From Reticulitermes speratus (taxonomy: Eukaryota > Arthropoda > Insecta > Blattodea > Rhinotermitidae), in the NCBI GenBank assembly GCA_021186555.1, contig JAJKFL010000026.1, positions 3,611,709 to 3,675,708 on the forward strand: DNA of 64,000 nt, read 5' to 3'. Shown piece by piece: positions 34,147 through 44,758 of this stretch; the first letter of the stretch is position 1, and each line of letters opens with the position of its first letter. Both the position numbers and the translations under genes were made by a program. Under the pieces are notes generated by a model. That model was not told where the DNA came from, did not search any database, and saw only the letters and a program-made list of their open reading frames with translations.

Positions 34147-34499
34147 GCATGACTCGTTGCCTGCACAGTTACAATAGACAAGTCTCCCCTCATGGAGATC
34201 GAAGCTTGGAGCCCTTTGTTCTGTAACGTTGCCTTCAAACATAACAAGACAGCGAGAGCTGCTCTTTTGCAGCACATAAAACACTGGCTTGGAACAGACG
34301 TGTCTGCACTACAGGCTCACGTCATCCGTAAACTGTACTACCTGCATTTCTAACACTGCAGATTACCTTCAGGTAACTTCTGTGTCCAAATGTTCATTTC
34401 CCAGTTGTCACTTTATCTTCCTGTATGTGGTTTCGAGTTGTTACAAAGACCTCTCCACTCTCCACTCTTAGTCTCGCGGTGCATTTTTACAATTCACTG
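34147..34499. other. Unassigned stretch
   Basis: Nothing recognised. Confidence 0.4.
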
Positions 34500-34606
34500 T
34501 TCATAAAACACCAACAAAATGCACTTCACTTTCACTTTTATTATGTATTAATCAACCCCTACGTATGTTTCGGTCTTGTATAAGGCCATCTTCAGGGGGT
34601 TAATAA
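34500..34606 (-). mobile_element. Hammerhead-like module
   Basis: Reverse of the standard order: acaccaacaaaatgcactt at the left, core at 34567-34595 at the right. The core reads CTGAAGA, T, GGCCTT/AGACC-type stem, GAAAC, then ATACG, so the stem III palindrome is changed (ACATACGT). Confidence 0.6.
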
Positions 34607-34654
34607 ACTACGTTCATTATACTGGTGCAGTATCTTTGTATATAACTTACAAAG

Positions 34655-34982
34655 TCTTCTTCTATGGCGTTACAGCCCGGGGTTCATCCCGAAGGTTTCC
34701 TGGTCGGTAAGTGTGCATTCTGTAGTGAGTGACCGGCTCACTGACCGCACAAGGTTTTGCTCGATCCTGATGAGACTGCCAGAGCCATCTGTCAGGCAGT
34801 CAGGAGACTTCGGTGAGAGAAATGGCCGCTTGAATTTTGCTTACGGACACTACTAGTTCTATTCATGCCCGTAAGGAAGTGTTTTATCACCCTTAAAAAT
34901 CCATCGACCTCGGTCGGGATCGAACCCGCGAACCTTGGGTCCAGTGGCGAGCACGCTAACCACTAGTCCACCGAGGGCGACT
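34655..34982 (-). mobile_element. S5 SINE-like repeat
   Basis: On the - strand the head is tggactagtggttagcgtgc, with B box gggttcgatcccg near 34916-34930 and the body as in the 15954 copy. The left (3') end is diverged: gttacagcccggggttcatc replaces the usual tail. Confidence 0.82.
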
Positions 34983-34985
34983 ACT

Positions 34986-35744
34986 TACAAAGTCAGCATT
35001 TAAAATATATATAAAAACATACAGTATAAAATCCTTAAAAATTCGTCAAAATTCGTGTTAAATAGTAAAATGCAGCAGTGTGGATTGTTATGTTGTTATG
35101 TTATTATGTTATTATGTTATCTCTACAGCTTTGGCTGTTTTTGTTCTTGGTTTTGTATACTTGATGGTCATTTAGTAATTATGTCCTGTAAAATAATGTG
35201 TAAGTATCAGAACCGTAATATTCTATTGATGAAGTTTATATAATTTTGTAAGATATCGCATTTGCTTAACACATAATAAAACTGAAAGTTAAGTGCATTT
35301 CGTTGCTGTTTTAAACAGCGACTTGTCCCTGTTTCCAACTTGGTATTTTGATCTCGCTGTGCCCTGTTACTTTGTATTGTTCAGAATACTCTGCCCCCCC
35401 CCCCCCAAAATTTGTGTGCCCCTTTCTCCCTCTGGGCCTCTTTCGTTATTCTCTTGCCTCTTGTATGTACAGCGTCTTCCATTCTTCTTCCCAGACGCAA
35501 AACCGAAGCATCTCAGACTGGCGTCCTCGTATTTATTGCGGTGTTTTAACACCTTACTTTATTCTGACGTCATAGTTTTAATTGTTTTATATTGTTTTAA
35601 CAACCCAATCACTCCTGACAGTTTTCCCTTACACATCAGTTATTCCAGCTCACGATTCCCAACTGCCTTCCTACAGGAACCCTAAACTGGCCGAGCGATG
35701 TGCCAGCTTCTTGACACACTCACAAGTTTGTTCTTTTTAAAATG
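34986..35744. other. Unassigned AT-rich stretch with poly-C
   Basis: Contains a C homopolymer at 35394-35406. The 130-codon + frame at 35293-35685 is not protein-like. Confidence 0.4.
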
Positions 35745-35935
35745 TTTTGTATAACGACGCTGTCGGTTGCTGAGATTTTGTAGCGTCGGCGATGAATCGG
35801 TAAGAATGGAGCATTGCTGGAATGATACTGACAGGGGAAAACTGGAGCACTCGGAGAAAAATTTTTCCTAGTGTCACTTTGTTTACCACAAATCCCACTG
35901 CATTGTTAGGGTTATATGCAGCTGTCTTTCCGTCG
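35745..35935 (-). mobile_element. Diverged S1 SINE, second subfamily
   Basis: Begins acgacgctgtcggttgctg and continues gagcattgctggaatgatac and cagtgtcactttgtttacc-like blocks; the tRNA head is lost. Pairs with 12685-12880. Confidence 0.65.
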
Positions 35936-36075
35936 TGACAGACGAGTAAAGAACACGTTTCTTTCTCTGGATAGAGTAAGTTTACTGCCATCTGTCGGTC
36001 ACTTGTAATTAGATAATGACATTAACTGAACGCCATATTTAGTGACAGTACCAACATGACGTCACATTGTGTTAT

Positions 36076-36247
36076 TTCAGGCTTCCGCCGCGATGTTGAT
36101 GAGATCTGCGGTCTTCTGTGGTGTTACGCGGCGATGAGTCGTCCAAGACTTCTTGGCCCTTGAAGATGAGACCGATACGTTGTCCCGAAACGTCGGCACA
36201 ACTACCACTCGACGCTGCTTAATATCCCAGAAGATCGCAGATCTCAT
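36076..36247 (+). mobile_element. Penelope-like type 2 repeat
   Basis: Left flank caggcttccgccgcgatg and right flank ccagaagatcgcagatctca. The central core is cttgaagatgagaccgatac ... gttgtcccgaaacgtcggc. The left arm lacks the inverted core. Confidence 0.6.
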
Positions 36248-36408
36248 GACGTGACAAACTGGAATAACCGCAGTGTGTGGCGTCGCGTTTTGTCTTCTGA
36301 TGTTGAACCAAGAATATTTTTGTATTCAGTCGACACAACTTTGTTGGTAAACAAATCCATTTTTTGACAGTAAATAGCTGCGTGTGACGTTACGGGTTTT
36401 GTTAATAT

Positions 36409-36492
36409 ATACAGGGAATACACAAAATAATGGTGCGGTTTTAATAGTGTTCACTATTAACACCGCACCATTCTTTTGTGTATGCCCTGTAT
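36409..36492. mobile_element. 41-bp-arm palindrome (MITE-like)
   Basis: Arms 36409-36449 and 36452-36492 match at 38 of 41 positions and start atacagggaatacacaaaa. The loop is two bases. The whole may be a minimal foldback element with TA at its borders. Confidence 0.75.
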
Positions 36493-36507
36493 TTGTGATG
36501 ATTTAGT

Positions 36508-36538
36508 CTGATGATGGCTTTGGCATGAAAGACGAAAC
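36508..36538 (+). ncRNA. Hammerhead-like motif, weak
   Basis: CTGATGA, T, GGCTTT/AAAGAC stem with one mismatch, then GAAACATTT. Stem III is not palindromic. Confidence 0.35.
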
Positions 36539-36649
36539 ATTTAGCTGTGTATTGTAAACAAAATGAATTTCTAAAAGATTCTGACGACGGTACGTAACAT
36601 TGAGAACTAATTGGTTTCTGGACTTTGTCCATCGTCCTGAAATCTAAAA

Positions 36650-36692
36650 TCACGACGTTTCGGAAGCTGGATCTGCTTCCGTCCTCAGGTGA
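36650..36692 (-). ncRNA. Hammerhead-ribozyme-like motif, near-complete
   Basis: On the - strand: TCAC, CTGAGGA, C, stem II GGAAGC/GCTTCC around agatcca, GAAA into ACGT, C (the canonical GUC triplet), then GTGA, which pairs perfectly with the leading TCAC. This is the strongest candidate in the window; only the extra base after CTGAGGA departs from the textbook form. Confidence 0.7.
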
Positions 36693-36769
36693 AAGGGGAG
36701 GGAGACCAGTGATTGAGGTTAGCTCTATCTAAGGGACCCAACAGAGTAGGTGTTCCCCTGCCCCTTCAC

Positions 36770-36801
36770 CTGAGGACGGAAGCAGATCCAGCTTCTGAAA
36801 C
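36770..36801 (+). ncRNA. Hammerhead-like motif, partner arm
   Basis: CTGAGGA, C, GGAAGC/GCTTCT around agatcca, GAAAC, then GTGA instead of GTCGTGA: the C of the triplet is missing, so cleavage is doubtful. Confidence 0.55.
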
Positions 36802-36856
36802 GTGATTTTAGATTTCCGGACGATTGACAAAGTCCAGAAACCATTTAGTTCTCAAA

Positions 36857-37344
36857 ATGAATTTGTTTGCTAATAAAGTTGTTATGTCGACTGAGCCACA
36901 GAAGCGTTCTTGATACCATGCTGCAGTAATGTGTGTGTGTGAGCTCCATCCTCGCTGGAGATCAGCTGATGACATCTTCATTACCGGGTGTTCTGTAATT
37001 GCGTAGCCACATTTCCTTCCTTAATGCTGACACACCTTTTGTTTCCCAACCCGCCGTATTCCGTGCCAAGTAATAACGGTAGACCTGCAACTCTTTGTTT
37101 CCAGTCGAGAGACAATCTTCTCGTGCGGTAATGCTTCTCCGGTGTCTAATCAGGTCAAGGCCGGGTCAGGGTTGACAAAAGGTTGCGTAGTTTCAGTGCG
37201 GGGCCCGTTTTGATGGAGGAGGGCGGGCGATCAATGCTGTGTGCTGGGCTGGGGGAAGCCGGAGTGTGTACATCAGGTGGTGACTGTGCGGTGCGGAGGG
37301 GCACGGCGTCGCCTGCTCAGCCCTCTTGCTGTCCGCATAGAGCT
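36857..37344. other. Unassigned stretch, partly GC-rich
   Basis: 37190-37330 is G-rich with several CpG sites; no gene start is evident. Confidence 0.35.
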
Positions 37345-37880
37345 AATTAACTAAACTGACACGATGGAACAGAGTCCTTCTTGAGAACCTAATAGTTTCT
37401 CAGCTGGTCAATAAATTCCCCACATTTTATGGAACCCAAAGGTTCATTACCGTGTTCATTGATCCCTATCCTGAGCCAGATCAATCCAGTCCGTGCCCCC
37501 ATCCTTATTCTTTAAGATTCATTTTAATATTATCCTCTCATCTACGCCTGCGTCTTCCAAGTGGTCTCCTTCCCTCAGGTCTCCCCACCAAAATCCTGTA
37601 TGCACCTCTCCCCTCACCCATACCTGCTACAAGCCCCGCCCATCTCACTCTTCTTGCTTTGATCACCCAAATAATATTTGGTGATGAGTACAGATCATTA
37701 AGTTCCTCGTTATGTAGTCTTCTCCACTCCCCCGTTACCCCGTCCCTCTTAGGCCCAAATACCCCCCTCAGCACCCTATTCTCGAACACCCTCAGTGTGA
37801 CAGACCACGTTTCACACCCATACAGAACAACAGGCACAGTATGCAGCTCTGTATATGACACTTCAGCTCTCCATAACCAA
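37345..37880 (-). pseudogene. Non-LTR retrotransposon RT C-terminus and 3' UTR
   Basis: On the - strand a frame (37538-37861) encodes [58 protein letters not shown] and [15 protein letters not shown]. These are the GCETWS, FGPKRD, ELNDLY and [11 protein letters not shown] landmarks of this LINE ORF2 C-terminus. The usual ERRL before RVFENRVL is missing (a small deletion). Beyond the frame the 3' UTR continues to the left, ending with ttagttaattagct near 37345. It is 5' truncated. Confidence 0.85.
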
Positions 37881-38198
37881 GCAACTGGGCTGAATCGGCA
37901 ATTATTCTGACTTGTAATCGGGAGGTGCCGGGTTCGAATTATTACGTTTATTACGTCTTTATGTTTTATTTAACCACTCTGCCAGTGACTGCACTTTATG
38001 GCGTACAGTTGGTAGGATGGTAAATGAATAATGAATTGGAAGGGATGTGGAAGGAAGCGGTAATATCCTGAATTGTGGGACTATCCCGACACGTACCTGG
38101 TGGGTCTGAGGAAAACTCAAGTTAGTACCTTTACTGCTTAATTCAACTTCGTCGTCGTCGTCGACATCTTCTTCTTCCAATGGTACTACGTGTGGGAT
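37881..38198. other. Unassigned stretch
   Basis: A (GTC)n patch is at about 38150-38163; nothing else was seen. Confidence 0.35.
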
Positions 38199-38415
38199 TT
38201 GACCTCATTTTTCGAGGCTTCACGATCACACACATTAGACACACCACACTCGGTAGGACTCCTCTGGACGAGTGACCAGCCCGTCGCAGAAACCTGACAA
38301 CACACAACACTCACAAGAGACAGACATCCATGCCCTCGTCGGGATTCGAACCCACAATCCCAGTAAGCGAGTGGCCGCAGACCCACGCCTTAGACCGCGC
38401 GGCCACTGGGATCGT
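38199..38415 (-). mobile_element. S2 SINE-like repeat, 3' truncated
   Basis: From cgaggcttcacgatcacac to gcgcggccactgggatcg. B box reversed is ggattcgaacccaca near 38340-38354. The conserved A-rich end is missing. Confidence 0.82.
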
Positions 38416-39779
38416 CTAACTCAACTTGAGTAAATTAGGTAAATTGTTATGAAGGAAAATTGTGTATATACGAATACGCGTAAATGGAATTTTTATTCGG
38501 AAGTGGACTGTGTGTATCTGTTGCTATGCGAACAGCAAATACACAGTGTTAACAGTCTGAACACGTGAGGCGCCTGTTGCAGTTTCAAAACACGTCTCGA
38601 CGTCCTTTCATAGTCAGATTCGCTGGGGCGGAATGACGTTGGTACTCTAAGGCATTGGTGTCCAACCCACGGCCCGCCAGCTTGTATTATGCGGCCCGCG
38701 AGCCAGCCCACAATAACCGGTGTGGCCCTGTGTCCTAAAACATTTAGAGACTTGCTGTAAGACGTAACTGGCCTCAGTTCGGGGAGACGTCAAATAAGAA
38801 CACGCCCATATTGGCGTCGTAAGTATCCGTCAGGCACTACTGTTCACAGCAATTGATACCTGCGTCTGTTGCTCCTACTTTGTGTACTGTCGATATAACA
38901 GGCTGTTGTGTTTCCCAGTCAGTGCGTGTTTTTGAAAATGGTTCAGATTCTTAGTTGTTTAACGACGCTGTTTTATAGATCCCGAAAATCAGTGAGCACA
39001 TGTTTCTGTCGGCACAGGTTGTTAAAATGTAAGGTGGTTACAAGTTTCGGCCTTCTGTTGGAGTCATCGGACGAACATCATAATGTTAAAATATAGGAAA
39101 CATTCAATTAATCACAGAATCTTGTAGTGACTGAGAAGAAGGCGTTGTAAGCTATGTAAAACACCAGGAGCGTGTGTTACAATAGTCATCTAGTTTCTCA
39201 AAACCTTTGAAATGAATTCAGTGATATCTTTGGTAGAACGTTCAAACATGTGGTCACCTTATCTTATGTTTTGTTACACAAGTTACATCTACGGAGATAC
39301 CATCTTGATTTTCTGCATTCTGCGCAGCGCGGTGCCCCAAATAAAGAATTTATAGATCCTAATGAGATGTGTGCATGAACACTGTGAGGAGGCGAACAAG
39401 TGGATGTAGTGAAGTTTAAAACGCTGCCTGTGTGTTCGTGTGAAGATAATGCAAAAATACACACAGTACCTTAGAACAGCCAGTAAACAGCCCGGGATAC
39501 GAACCGCGTACCTGCCGAATGCAATTCGCAATGTGCTTCTTATGCGCAGTTCCCATCACATGCACATATCGATGTGTCAGGTAAAGAACGAACTCTGCAT
39601 TTCGTGGCTGCACTAGGCCGAACAGGCGTAGAGGAATGCCAGATGTGCCACAGAAAGGGTTTCGACCGTTGGCTTTGCTTTTCTGTACTGTCCACAAACC
39701 ACGGAATTTTGTCCCCTTCTGTATATCTTTTTCGTTCACAAATGCGAATTTTCTGCGGCGAAAGCTGCTGCAACACCAA
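38416..39779. other. Mostly unassigned; possible hAT end
   Basis: At 38652-38720 ggtgtccaacccacggcccg and ggcccgcgagccagccc resemble one end of a hAT-type element, but no partner end was found. A decayed motif (gtttcggcc ... gtcatcgg) lies near 39047-39070. Frames on both strands lack domains. Confidence 0.35.
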
Positions 39780-40483
39780 GTGGATCATACAGCACATAAA
39801 ATGGGGCATACGGCGCACAAAGTGGGTCTTACAACACATCAAATGGGGCATACAGCACGCCAATAGGGCATACATCACAAAATGGGACATACAGCGCACC
39901 AAGTGGGCCATACAACACATCAAATGGGGCATACAGCACGTCAATAGGGCATACAGCACAAAATGGTACATACAGCGTACCAAGTGGGCCATACAGCACG
40001 TCAAATGGGGCATACATCACATAAAATGAAACATACAGCACACCAGGTGGGCCATACAACACATCAAATGGGGCATACAGCACGTCAATAGGGCATACAG
40101 CACAAAATGGTACATACAGCGTACCAAGTGGGCCATACAGCACGTCAAATGGGGCATACATCACATAAAATGAAACATACAGCACACCAGGTGGGTCATA
40201 CAGCACGTCAAATGGGGCATACAGCACATCAAATGGCGCATACATCACACCAGGTGGGGCATACACCACACCAAATGGCACATACAACACATCAAATGTC
40301 GCATACAGCACACCAGGTGGGACATAAGCACATCAAATGGGGCATACAGCACACCAAATGGCACATACAGCACATCAAAGGGTACATACAGCACACCAGG
40401 TGGGACATACAGCACATCAAATGGTACATACAACACACCAAATGGCACATACAGCACACCAAATAGCACATACAGCACACCTT
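39780..40483. repeat. Degenerate 21-bp repeat, about 33 copies
   Basis: The unit is acagcacatcaaatggggcat with many substitutions (accaggtgg, gtcaatagg). The period is a multiple of three, so 7-residue repeat peptides arise on both strands (HTAHQMG-like on +, CCMPHLM-like on -). Some longer blocks (about 170-bp scale, e.g. 39893-40025 and 40050-40180) are duplicated. Confidence 0.92.
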
Positions 40484-40485
40484 CG

Positions 40486-40699
40486 TCTAATACGCAGTTC
40501 AGTTTACGAACTGTTTGGCACTAATGTTCTCAGATCGAACAAAGATGGCGGAACGTGTTGTGACTAAACTAGGGAGGAATTTGTTAGTGACGGATCTACT
40601 TTGTTGCCTGGGTTTGTTATTAAAGAAAGGAGAGAAGGGGTTGGCGGATTGATTGTATATAACGTAATGTAATTATATGTAATGCAAAATATATACACT
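40486..40699. other. Unassigned stretch
   Basis: Nothing recognised. Confidence 0.35.
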
Positions 40700-40981
40700 T
40701 TTTTTTGTGGTGAAGGGCCCCGCAGCAGAAGCTACGGACGCACCGCAGCCTTGATGCTTATTGTGCGACCCTGTGATGAAGATGATTAGTTTTTTTCCAT
40801 TTTCTCCGTGTAATGGAGCACCGATGGAATGAAACTGACAGAGGAAAACCGAAGTACTGGGGAAAAACCTGTCCCAGTGCCACTTTGTCCACCACAAATC
40901 CCACATGGACTGACCCTCGATCGAACCCGGGCCTCCGCGGTGAGAGGCCGGCGACTAACCGCCTGAGCCATGGCACGGCCA
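40700..40981 (-). mobile_element. S1 SINE-like repeat, full length
   Basis: On the - strand: tRNA head gccatggctcaggcggttag, B box around cccgggttcgatcg (40917-40931 reversed), body, then ggggcccttcaccac and an A run (T run at 40700-40707). This is the best reference copy for S1. Confidence 0.87.
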
Positions 40982-40985
40982 ATTG

Positions 40986-41800
40986 TATATAATTACGTTA
41001 TATGAAATGTAATTACTTGTAACCCTTATGGTTAATTTATGTTGGTTTATTATATATGTTTTCAATTTTGTTCACTACCCCCTGAAAGCCCAGTGCTTTC
41101 TACACGTACTGCCTGCCTTAACATCCCCGCAATGAACAAACTGTTTACTGCGGTAACGATATTAACCGCAGTATGCTTACTGTGACGTAGGGACTGAAAC
41201 TTTGATGTGCATCGCATGAATCTACAGCGTAAAGGTGTTTATTTGAACTTAGCACGAGGGAAGCCTTGGGATTCGCAAAGAATATTGGGCCTGTGTCAAT
41301 GAGATGATATTCTGGAAGAATGCGTTAAAAATGTAATGTTTTGCAGGACAGAACCTCTTACGCCAATTTTTGAAAATTATCCGCCACTGAGTTGATCAAA
41401 TGCGGTGGGTGAGACTTTTTTTTATTTTTTCTCCTTGGGCTCATTCAGGCGGAAGAGTCGGACGTTCCTCCCACAGAGTCGGGCCGACCCGTTAACACGT
41501 GACTTCCTGGCACGGCTGCACTGTCTACAGAATTCGGTGTTATTTCGTGACATGCAGTGGGTCGTGTTTGACAGGCCTGATCTAAAAACTGGTTTGTTTT
41601 CTGCTGCGTCGCCTTTGGAGTGACTTTCGTGTGTTTCGTTCGACGTGGGCTGCAGCTGGACACTTGGCGCCAGTTCTGGCTGGTCCGGACGTCGGACGAA
41701 AGGCGTATAGTTTGGCGTCTTATTTTAGTGTGATGTCTGACTGTAAGAGGTCAGTAGCTGTGCACTGCAACACAGTGACTTGTTGGCTTTATATACTGTA
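40986..41800. other. Unassigned stretch
   Basis: No gene recognised. A block near 41449-41520 (agagtcggacg..., cacggctgcactgt) loosely resembles 3375-3445, hinting at a diverged dispersed repeat. Confidence 0.35.
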
Positions 41801-42485
41801 TGTTGTTGTTCGTTGTTGTTTGTTGTTCGTTGTTGTTCCTTGTTCGTTGTTGTTTGTTTTTGTTCCTTGTTGCTTTTCGTTGTTCGGTTTTGTTCCTTGT
41901 TGCTGTTCGTTGTTTGTTGTTGTTTCGTTGTTGCTGTTGTTCGTTGTTGTTCGTTGTTGTTCCTTGTTGCTCTTGTTCCTTGTTGTTCGTTGTTGTTCCT
42001 TGTTGCTGTTGTTCGTTGTTTGTTCGTTTTTGTTCCTTGTTGCTGTTGTTGTTGTTCGTTGTTTGTTCGTTTTTGTTCCTTGTTGCTGTTTGTTCGTTGT
42101 TCGGTTTTGTTCCTTGTTGCTGTTCGTTGTTTGTTGTTGTTCGTTGTTGTTCCTTGTTGCTCTTGTTCCTTGTTGTTCGTTGTTGTTCCTTGTTGTTCGT
42201 TGTTGTTCCTTGTTGCTGTTGTTGTTCGTTGTTTGTTCGTTTTTGTTCCTTGTTGCTGTTGTTGTTCGTTGTTTGTTCGTTTTTGTTCCTTGTTGCTGTT
42301 GTTCCTTGTTGTTCCTTGTTGCTGTTGTTCGTTGTTGTTGTTCGGTTTTGTTCCTTGTTGCTATTGTTCGTTGTTGTTCGTTGTTCCTTGTTGCTCTTGT
42401 TCCTTGTTGTTCGTTGTTCCTTGTTGCTGTTGTTCGTTGTTGTTGTTTGTTTATTTTGTTCCTTGTTGTTGTTGTTCGTTGCTTG
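41801..42485. repeat. TTG/TTCC low-complexity array
   Basis: Irregular repeats built from gttgttcgttgttgttcc, ttgctgttg and gtttttgttcc. Larger blocks of about 50 to 110 bp recur. Long Cys/Leu/Val frames (+) and Asn/Gln/Arg/Thr frames (-) are composition artefacts. Confidence 0.93.
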
Positions 42486-42569
42486 TCGACCGTCTTGGCA
42501 CCATTTGCTTTCCTACTGACAGTGAAATTCTTCAGAGCTTGTAGAAAGAAACATAAAGTTATTCTTGTC

Positions 42570-42633
42570 CACGCCATGAAGCCATTTACGGGGAGTAGAG
42601 GTATAGCTCCACTCATTCTTAACGTCGGCACTG
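42570..42633 (-). mobile_element. S3-related SINE fragment
   Basis: The block cgccatgaagccatttacgg, ggtatagctccactcattct, gtcggcact parallels 2764-2835 and 12969-13030. It joins directly to a hammerhead-like module. Confidence 0.55.
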
Positions 42634-42650
42634 GATTGGTCACATCTTGT

Positions 42651-42735
42651 CCCCTGAAGATGGCCTTGTAAAGGCTGAAACATGTGTAGGGGTTAAAGGA
42701 TAAAAAGTGGAAATATAGTGCATTTTGTTGGTGTG
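42651..42735 (+). mobile_element. Hammerhead-like module
   Basis: Core at 42654-42681: CTGAAGA, T, GGCCTT/AAGGCT stem, GAAAC into ACATGT. CCC before and GGGG after (42689-42692) can form stem I with extra bases. About 40 nt later comes gtgcattttgttggtgt. Confidence 0.65.
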
Positions 42736-42857
42736 TGATTTGTGAGTTGTTAAAAAATGCAAGGTGAAGATGATATATAACTTGTCTTACACTTTGAGTT
42801 AGTGTATTGCTAAGACTGAGTTTCTAACTAAGATACAGTAACTACGATAGACTCGTG

Positions 42858-42859
<2 letters not shown>

Positions 42860-42892
<33 letters not shown>
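42860..42892. repeat. (AT)n microsatellite
   Basis: About 16 AT dinucleotides adjoining the S4 copy. Confidence 0.95.
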
Positions 42893-42896
<4 letters not shown>

Positions 42897-43197
42897 CAAT
42901 CCCATTACAGGCCTGGACAGGCCCTTAGGGTTCCAGAAGGTTGAGGCTCCCAGATTTCTAGACAATCGGCACATGAAGGTGGTAAAGTTGTCGGCCCTAC
43001 GCACCGGCCGCCTTTACCCCCCAGGAAATATTCCTGGTACTCATTTCTGTTAGAGGCTCAGTCGACCCCAGGGTCATAGTGCGGCCGGAAGGATTATGTC
43101 AATAAAAAATTCCAGTGACACCATCGGGAATCGAACCCGCGACCTTCCATCTTGTAGCGCAGTGCCTCAACCAACTGCGCCAGCACGAACCGCCGGT
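42893..43197 (-). mobile_element. S4 SINE-like repeat
   Basis: On the - strand: head ggcgcagttggttgaggcac, B box gggttcgattcccg, body ending in the cctgtaatgggattgc block at 42896-42915. The (TTTACC) tail seen in the 8766 copy is replaced by (AT)n. Confidence 0.85.
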
Positions 43198-43287
43198 CCT
43201 TAACATAAGCAGCCTTTATTTTCCTGTGCAACGCTTACTGATTGGTCTTACTAATTGAAGCATATTTTGTTCTATGTCGGGCAAGGG

Positions 43288-43440
43288 CCGTGCCGTGGCT
43301 GAGATAGTCGCCGTAGAGGCCCGGATTTGATGGCAGGTCAGTCCATGTGGGATTTGTGGTGGACGAAGTGGCACTGGGACAGATTTTTCCGCGAGTACTT
43401 CTGTTTCCCCCTGTCAGTATCAATCCAACAGTGCTCCATG
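43288..43440 (+). mobile_element. S1 SINE-like repeat, 3' truncated
   Basis: The head gccgtgccgtggctgagatag (diverged A box) is followed by gtccatgtgggatttgtgg and ctgtcagtatcaatccaac. It stops at gtgctccatg. Confidence 0.78.
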
Positions 43441-43534
43441 TGCGTTTATGCGTGTCACCGACGAACTGTGATCTTAGAAATTGACAGCGTCTAAACCCTC
43501 TAAAGCCCAGTGGTTACTATATGTACCACCATGT

Positions 43535-43715
43535 TTAACATTCACAAATGCTACGTTCTGCCCACATAGTGTGTTTATGTGTCTGCAGACCCAGCATTTG
43601 AGAAGCACTATTAGAAAGCCCCTGATGATGGCTCATGGAGAGCCGAAACATGTGTAGGGTTCGACTATAATAAAGGGCTGATTGCACCTTTTTAGTGATT
43701 TGTGCATTTGTTGGT
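43535..43715 (+). mobile_element. Composite: 114-bp-element flank plus hammerhead-like module
   Basis: 43548-43586 (gctacgttctgcccacat, tgtttatgtg) matches the reversed flank of the 114-bp family. It leads into the core at 43622-43649 (CTGATGA, T, GGCTC/GAGCC, GAAAC, ACATGT) and, about 50 nt on, gtgcatttgttggtt. The two repeat types are also near neighbours at 10013-10601, so they may be parts of one larger element. Confidence 0.65.
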
Positions 43716-44230
43716 TTATTTCTGGAATAATAAAAATGCACGGTGAATTAAGACTAAAGATTATGTGTTGAGAGTTCCAGGGTTTAAATCTCGGCTCGCA
43801 GTTAGGGTCTCTTTTTTGCTTTTCCTCCGCGCCAGTGTCATTCTAGCGCCTCCAATCACAACACGACTGTTTTCTCCCACGTCCTTCACGACGCCTTCAC
43901 TACCTCATACGGGTATCGATGAATCGTAGGGGATTTGGAAGGGAGCGGTAGTTGTCGCTTCTGACTTTGAAGTACTTTGCTAAGTAAGCGGTAGCAGTGT
44001 GCCGCACCAACCCACTGTCTGCTTAGTGCTGAAATGTTTCTCGTTTGTTCCAGTGTTCCCCAATGTGCCGTCGGCTTCAGGGATGCCCTGCCAAGGAGAG
44101 GACAGTAAGTACATGAGCCCACGATATCGGGTGTTCACTTAAAGCAGAGGCAAGCAGTTGTGCCTGACAGTTCATTGGTTCCACACACGTGGGGGCGTTC
44201 GTTAATAGCGAACATCACAGAGGAACCTTG
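43716..44230. other. Unassigned stretch
   Basis: Nothing recognised. Confidence 0.35.
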
Positions 44231-44434
44231 ATGTCCGGCTTCCGCCGTGATGTTGATGAGATCTGCGGTCTTCTGGGGTATACGCGGCGTCGTGTCATAA
44301 TTGTTTACCGACGTTTCGGGACAACGTATCGGTCCCATCCTGACGGGTAAAGATGGGACCGATACGTTGTCCCGAAACTTCGGTAAGCAATTACCACACG
44401 ACGCCGCGTAATACCCCAGAAGACCGCAGATTTC
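44231..44434. mobile_element. Penelope-like type 2 foldback, nearly symmetric
   Basis: The arms (ggcttccgccgtgatg ... acgtttcgggacaacg ... ggtcccatc and its inverse ... ccagaagaccgcagattt) fold over a small centre (ctgacgggtaa). GAAAC is kept on both arms, but CTGANGA is lost at the centre. Confidence 0.7.
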
Positions 44435-44592
44435 ATCACAGAGGAAGATGGTGTGTTTGTGATGTGGTGTCACCTGACAGTGTTAAAGCGAGTGCAGTTG
44501 TGACGCCGTGTCGGTCGTGTGTGTCCAACGTAGTTCTCGTCTTCAGAATCAAGAGGTCCAAGAAGAAGCCATTGCTTTTAGACTGCTTCACC

Positions 44593-44624
44593 CTGAAGAC
44601 GAAGGCACTACGTTCTTTCGAAAC
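44593..44624 (+). ncRNA. Hammerhead-like motif, type 3
   Basis: CTGAAGA, C, GAAG/CTTTC stem with a ten-base loop, GAAA into ACGT and C (GUC triplet), followed by GGGGACC. Diverged relatives lie at 60345-60435 and 62713-62765. Confidence 0.5.
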
Positions 44625-44758
44625 GTCGGGGACCACTCACCCAAGATCACGGCGTTACAGTCGTCAGATGTTGTTAAATCTGACCTGTTGCTCTTTTAGA
44701 AACTTGACCTTATGCTTATTGGCCATTTTTATAGAGTCTTATCTGTTCAATCCGTTAT

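Larger units (their letters stand above)
36600..36856. mobile_element. Foldback with two hammerhead-like cores
   Basis: Arms of about 92 bp (tgagaactaattggtttctg ... cctcaggtgaa, and its inverse ending ccatttagttctca) flank about 70 bp of unrelated centre. Each arm contains one core: - strand 36650-36692 and + strand 36770-36801. Confidence 0.8.

Noticed and set aside
41631..42671. Cys/Leu/Val-rich 346-codon frame resembling a membrane protein
   Set aside because: Composition follows the TTG/TTCC low-complexity DNA; all three frames look alike.
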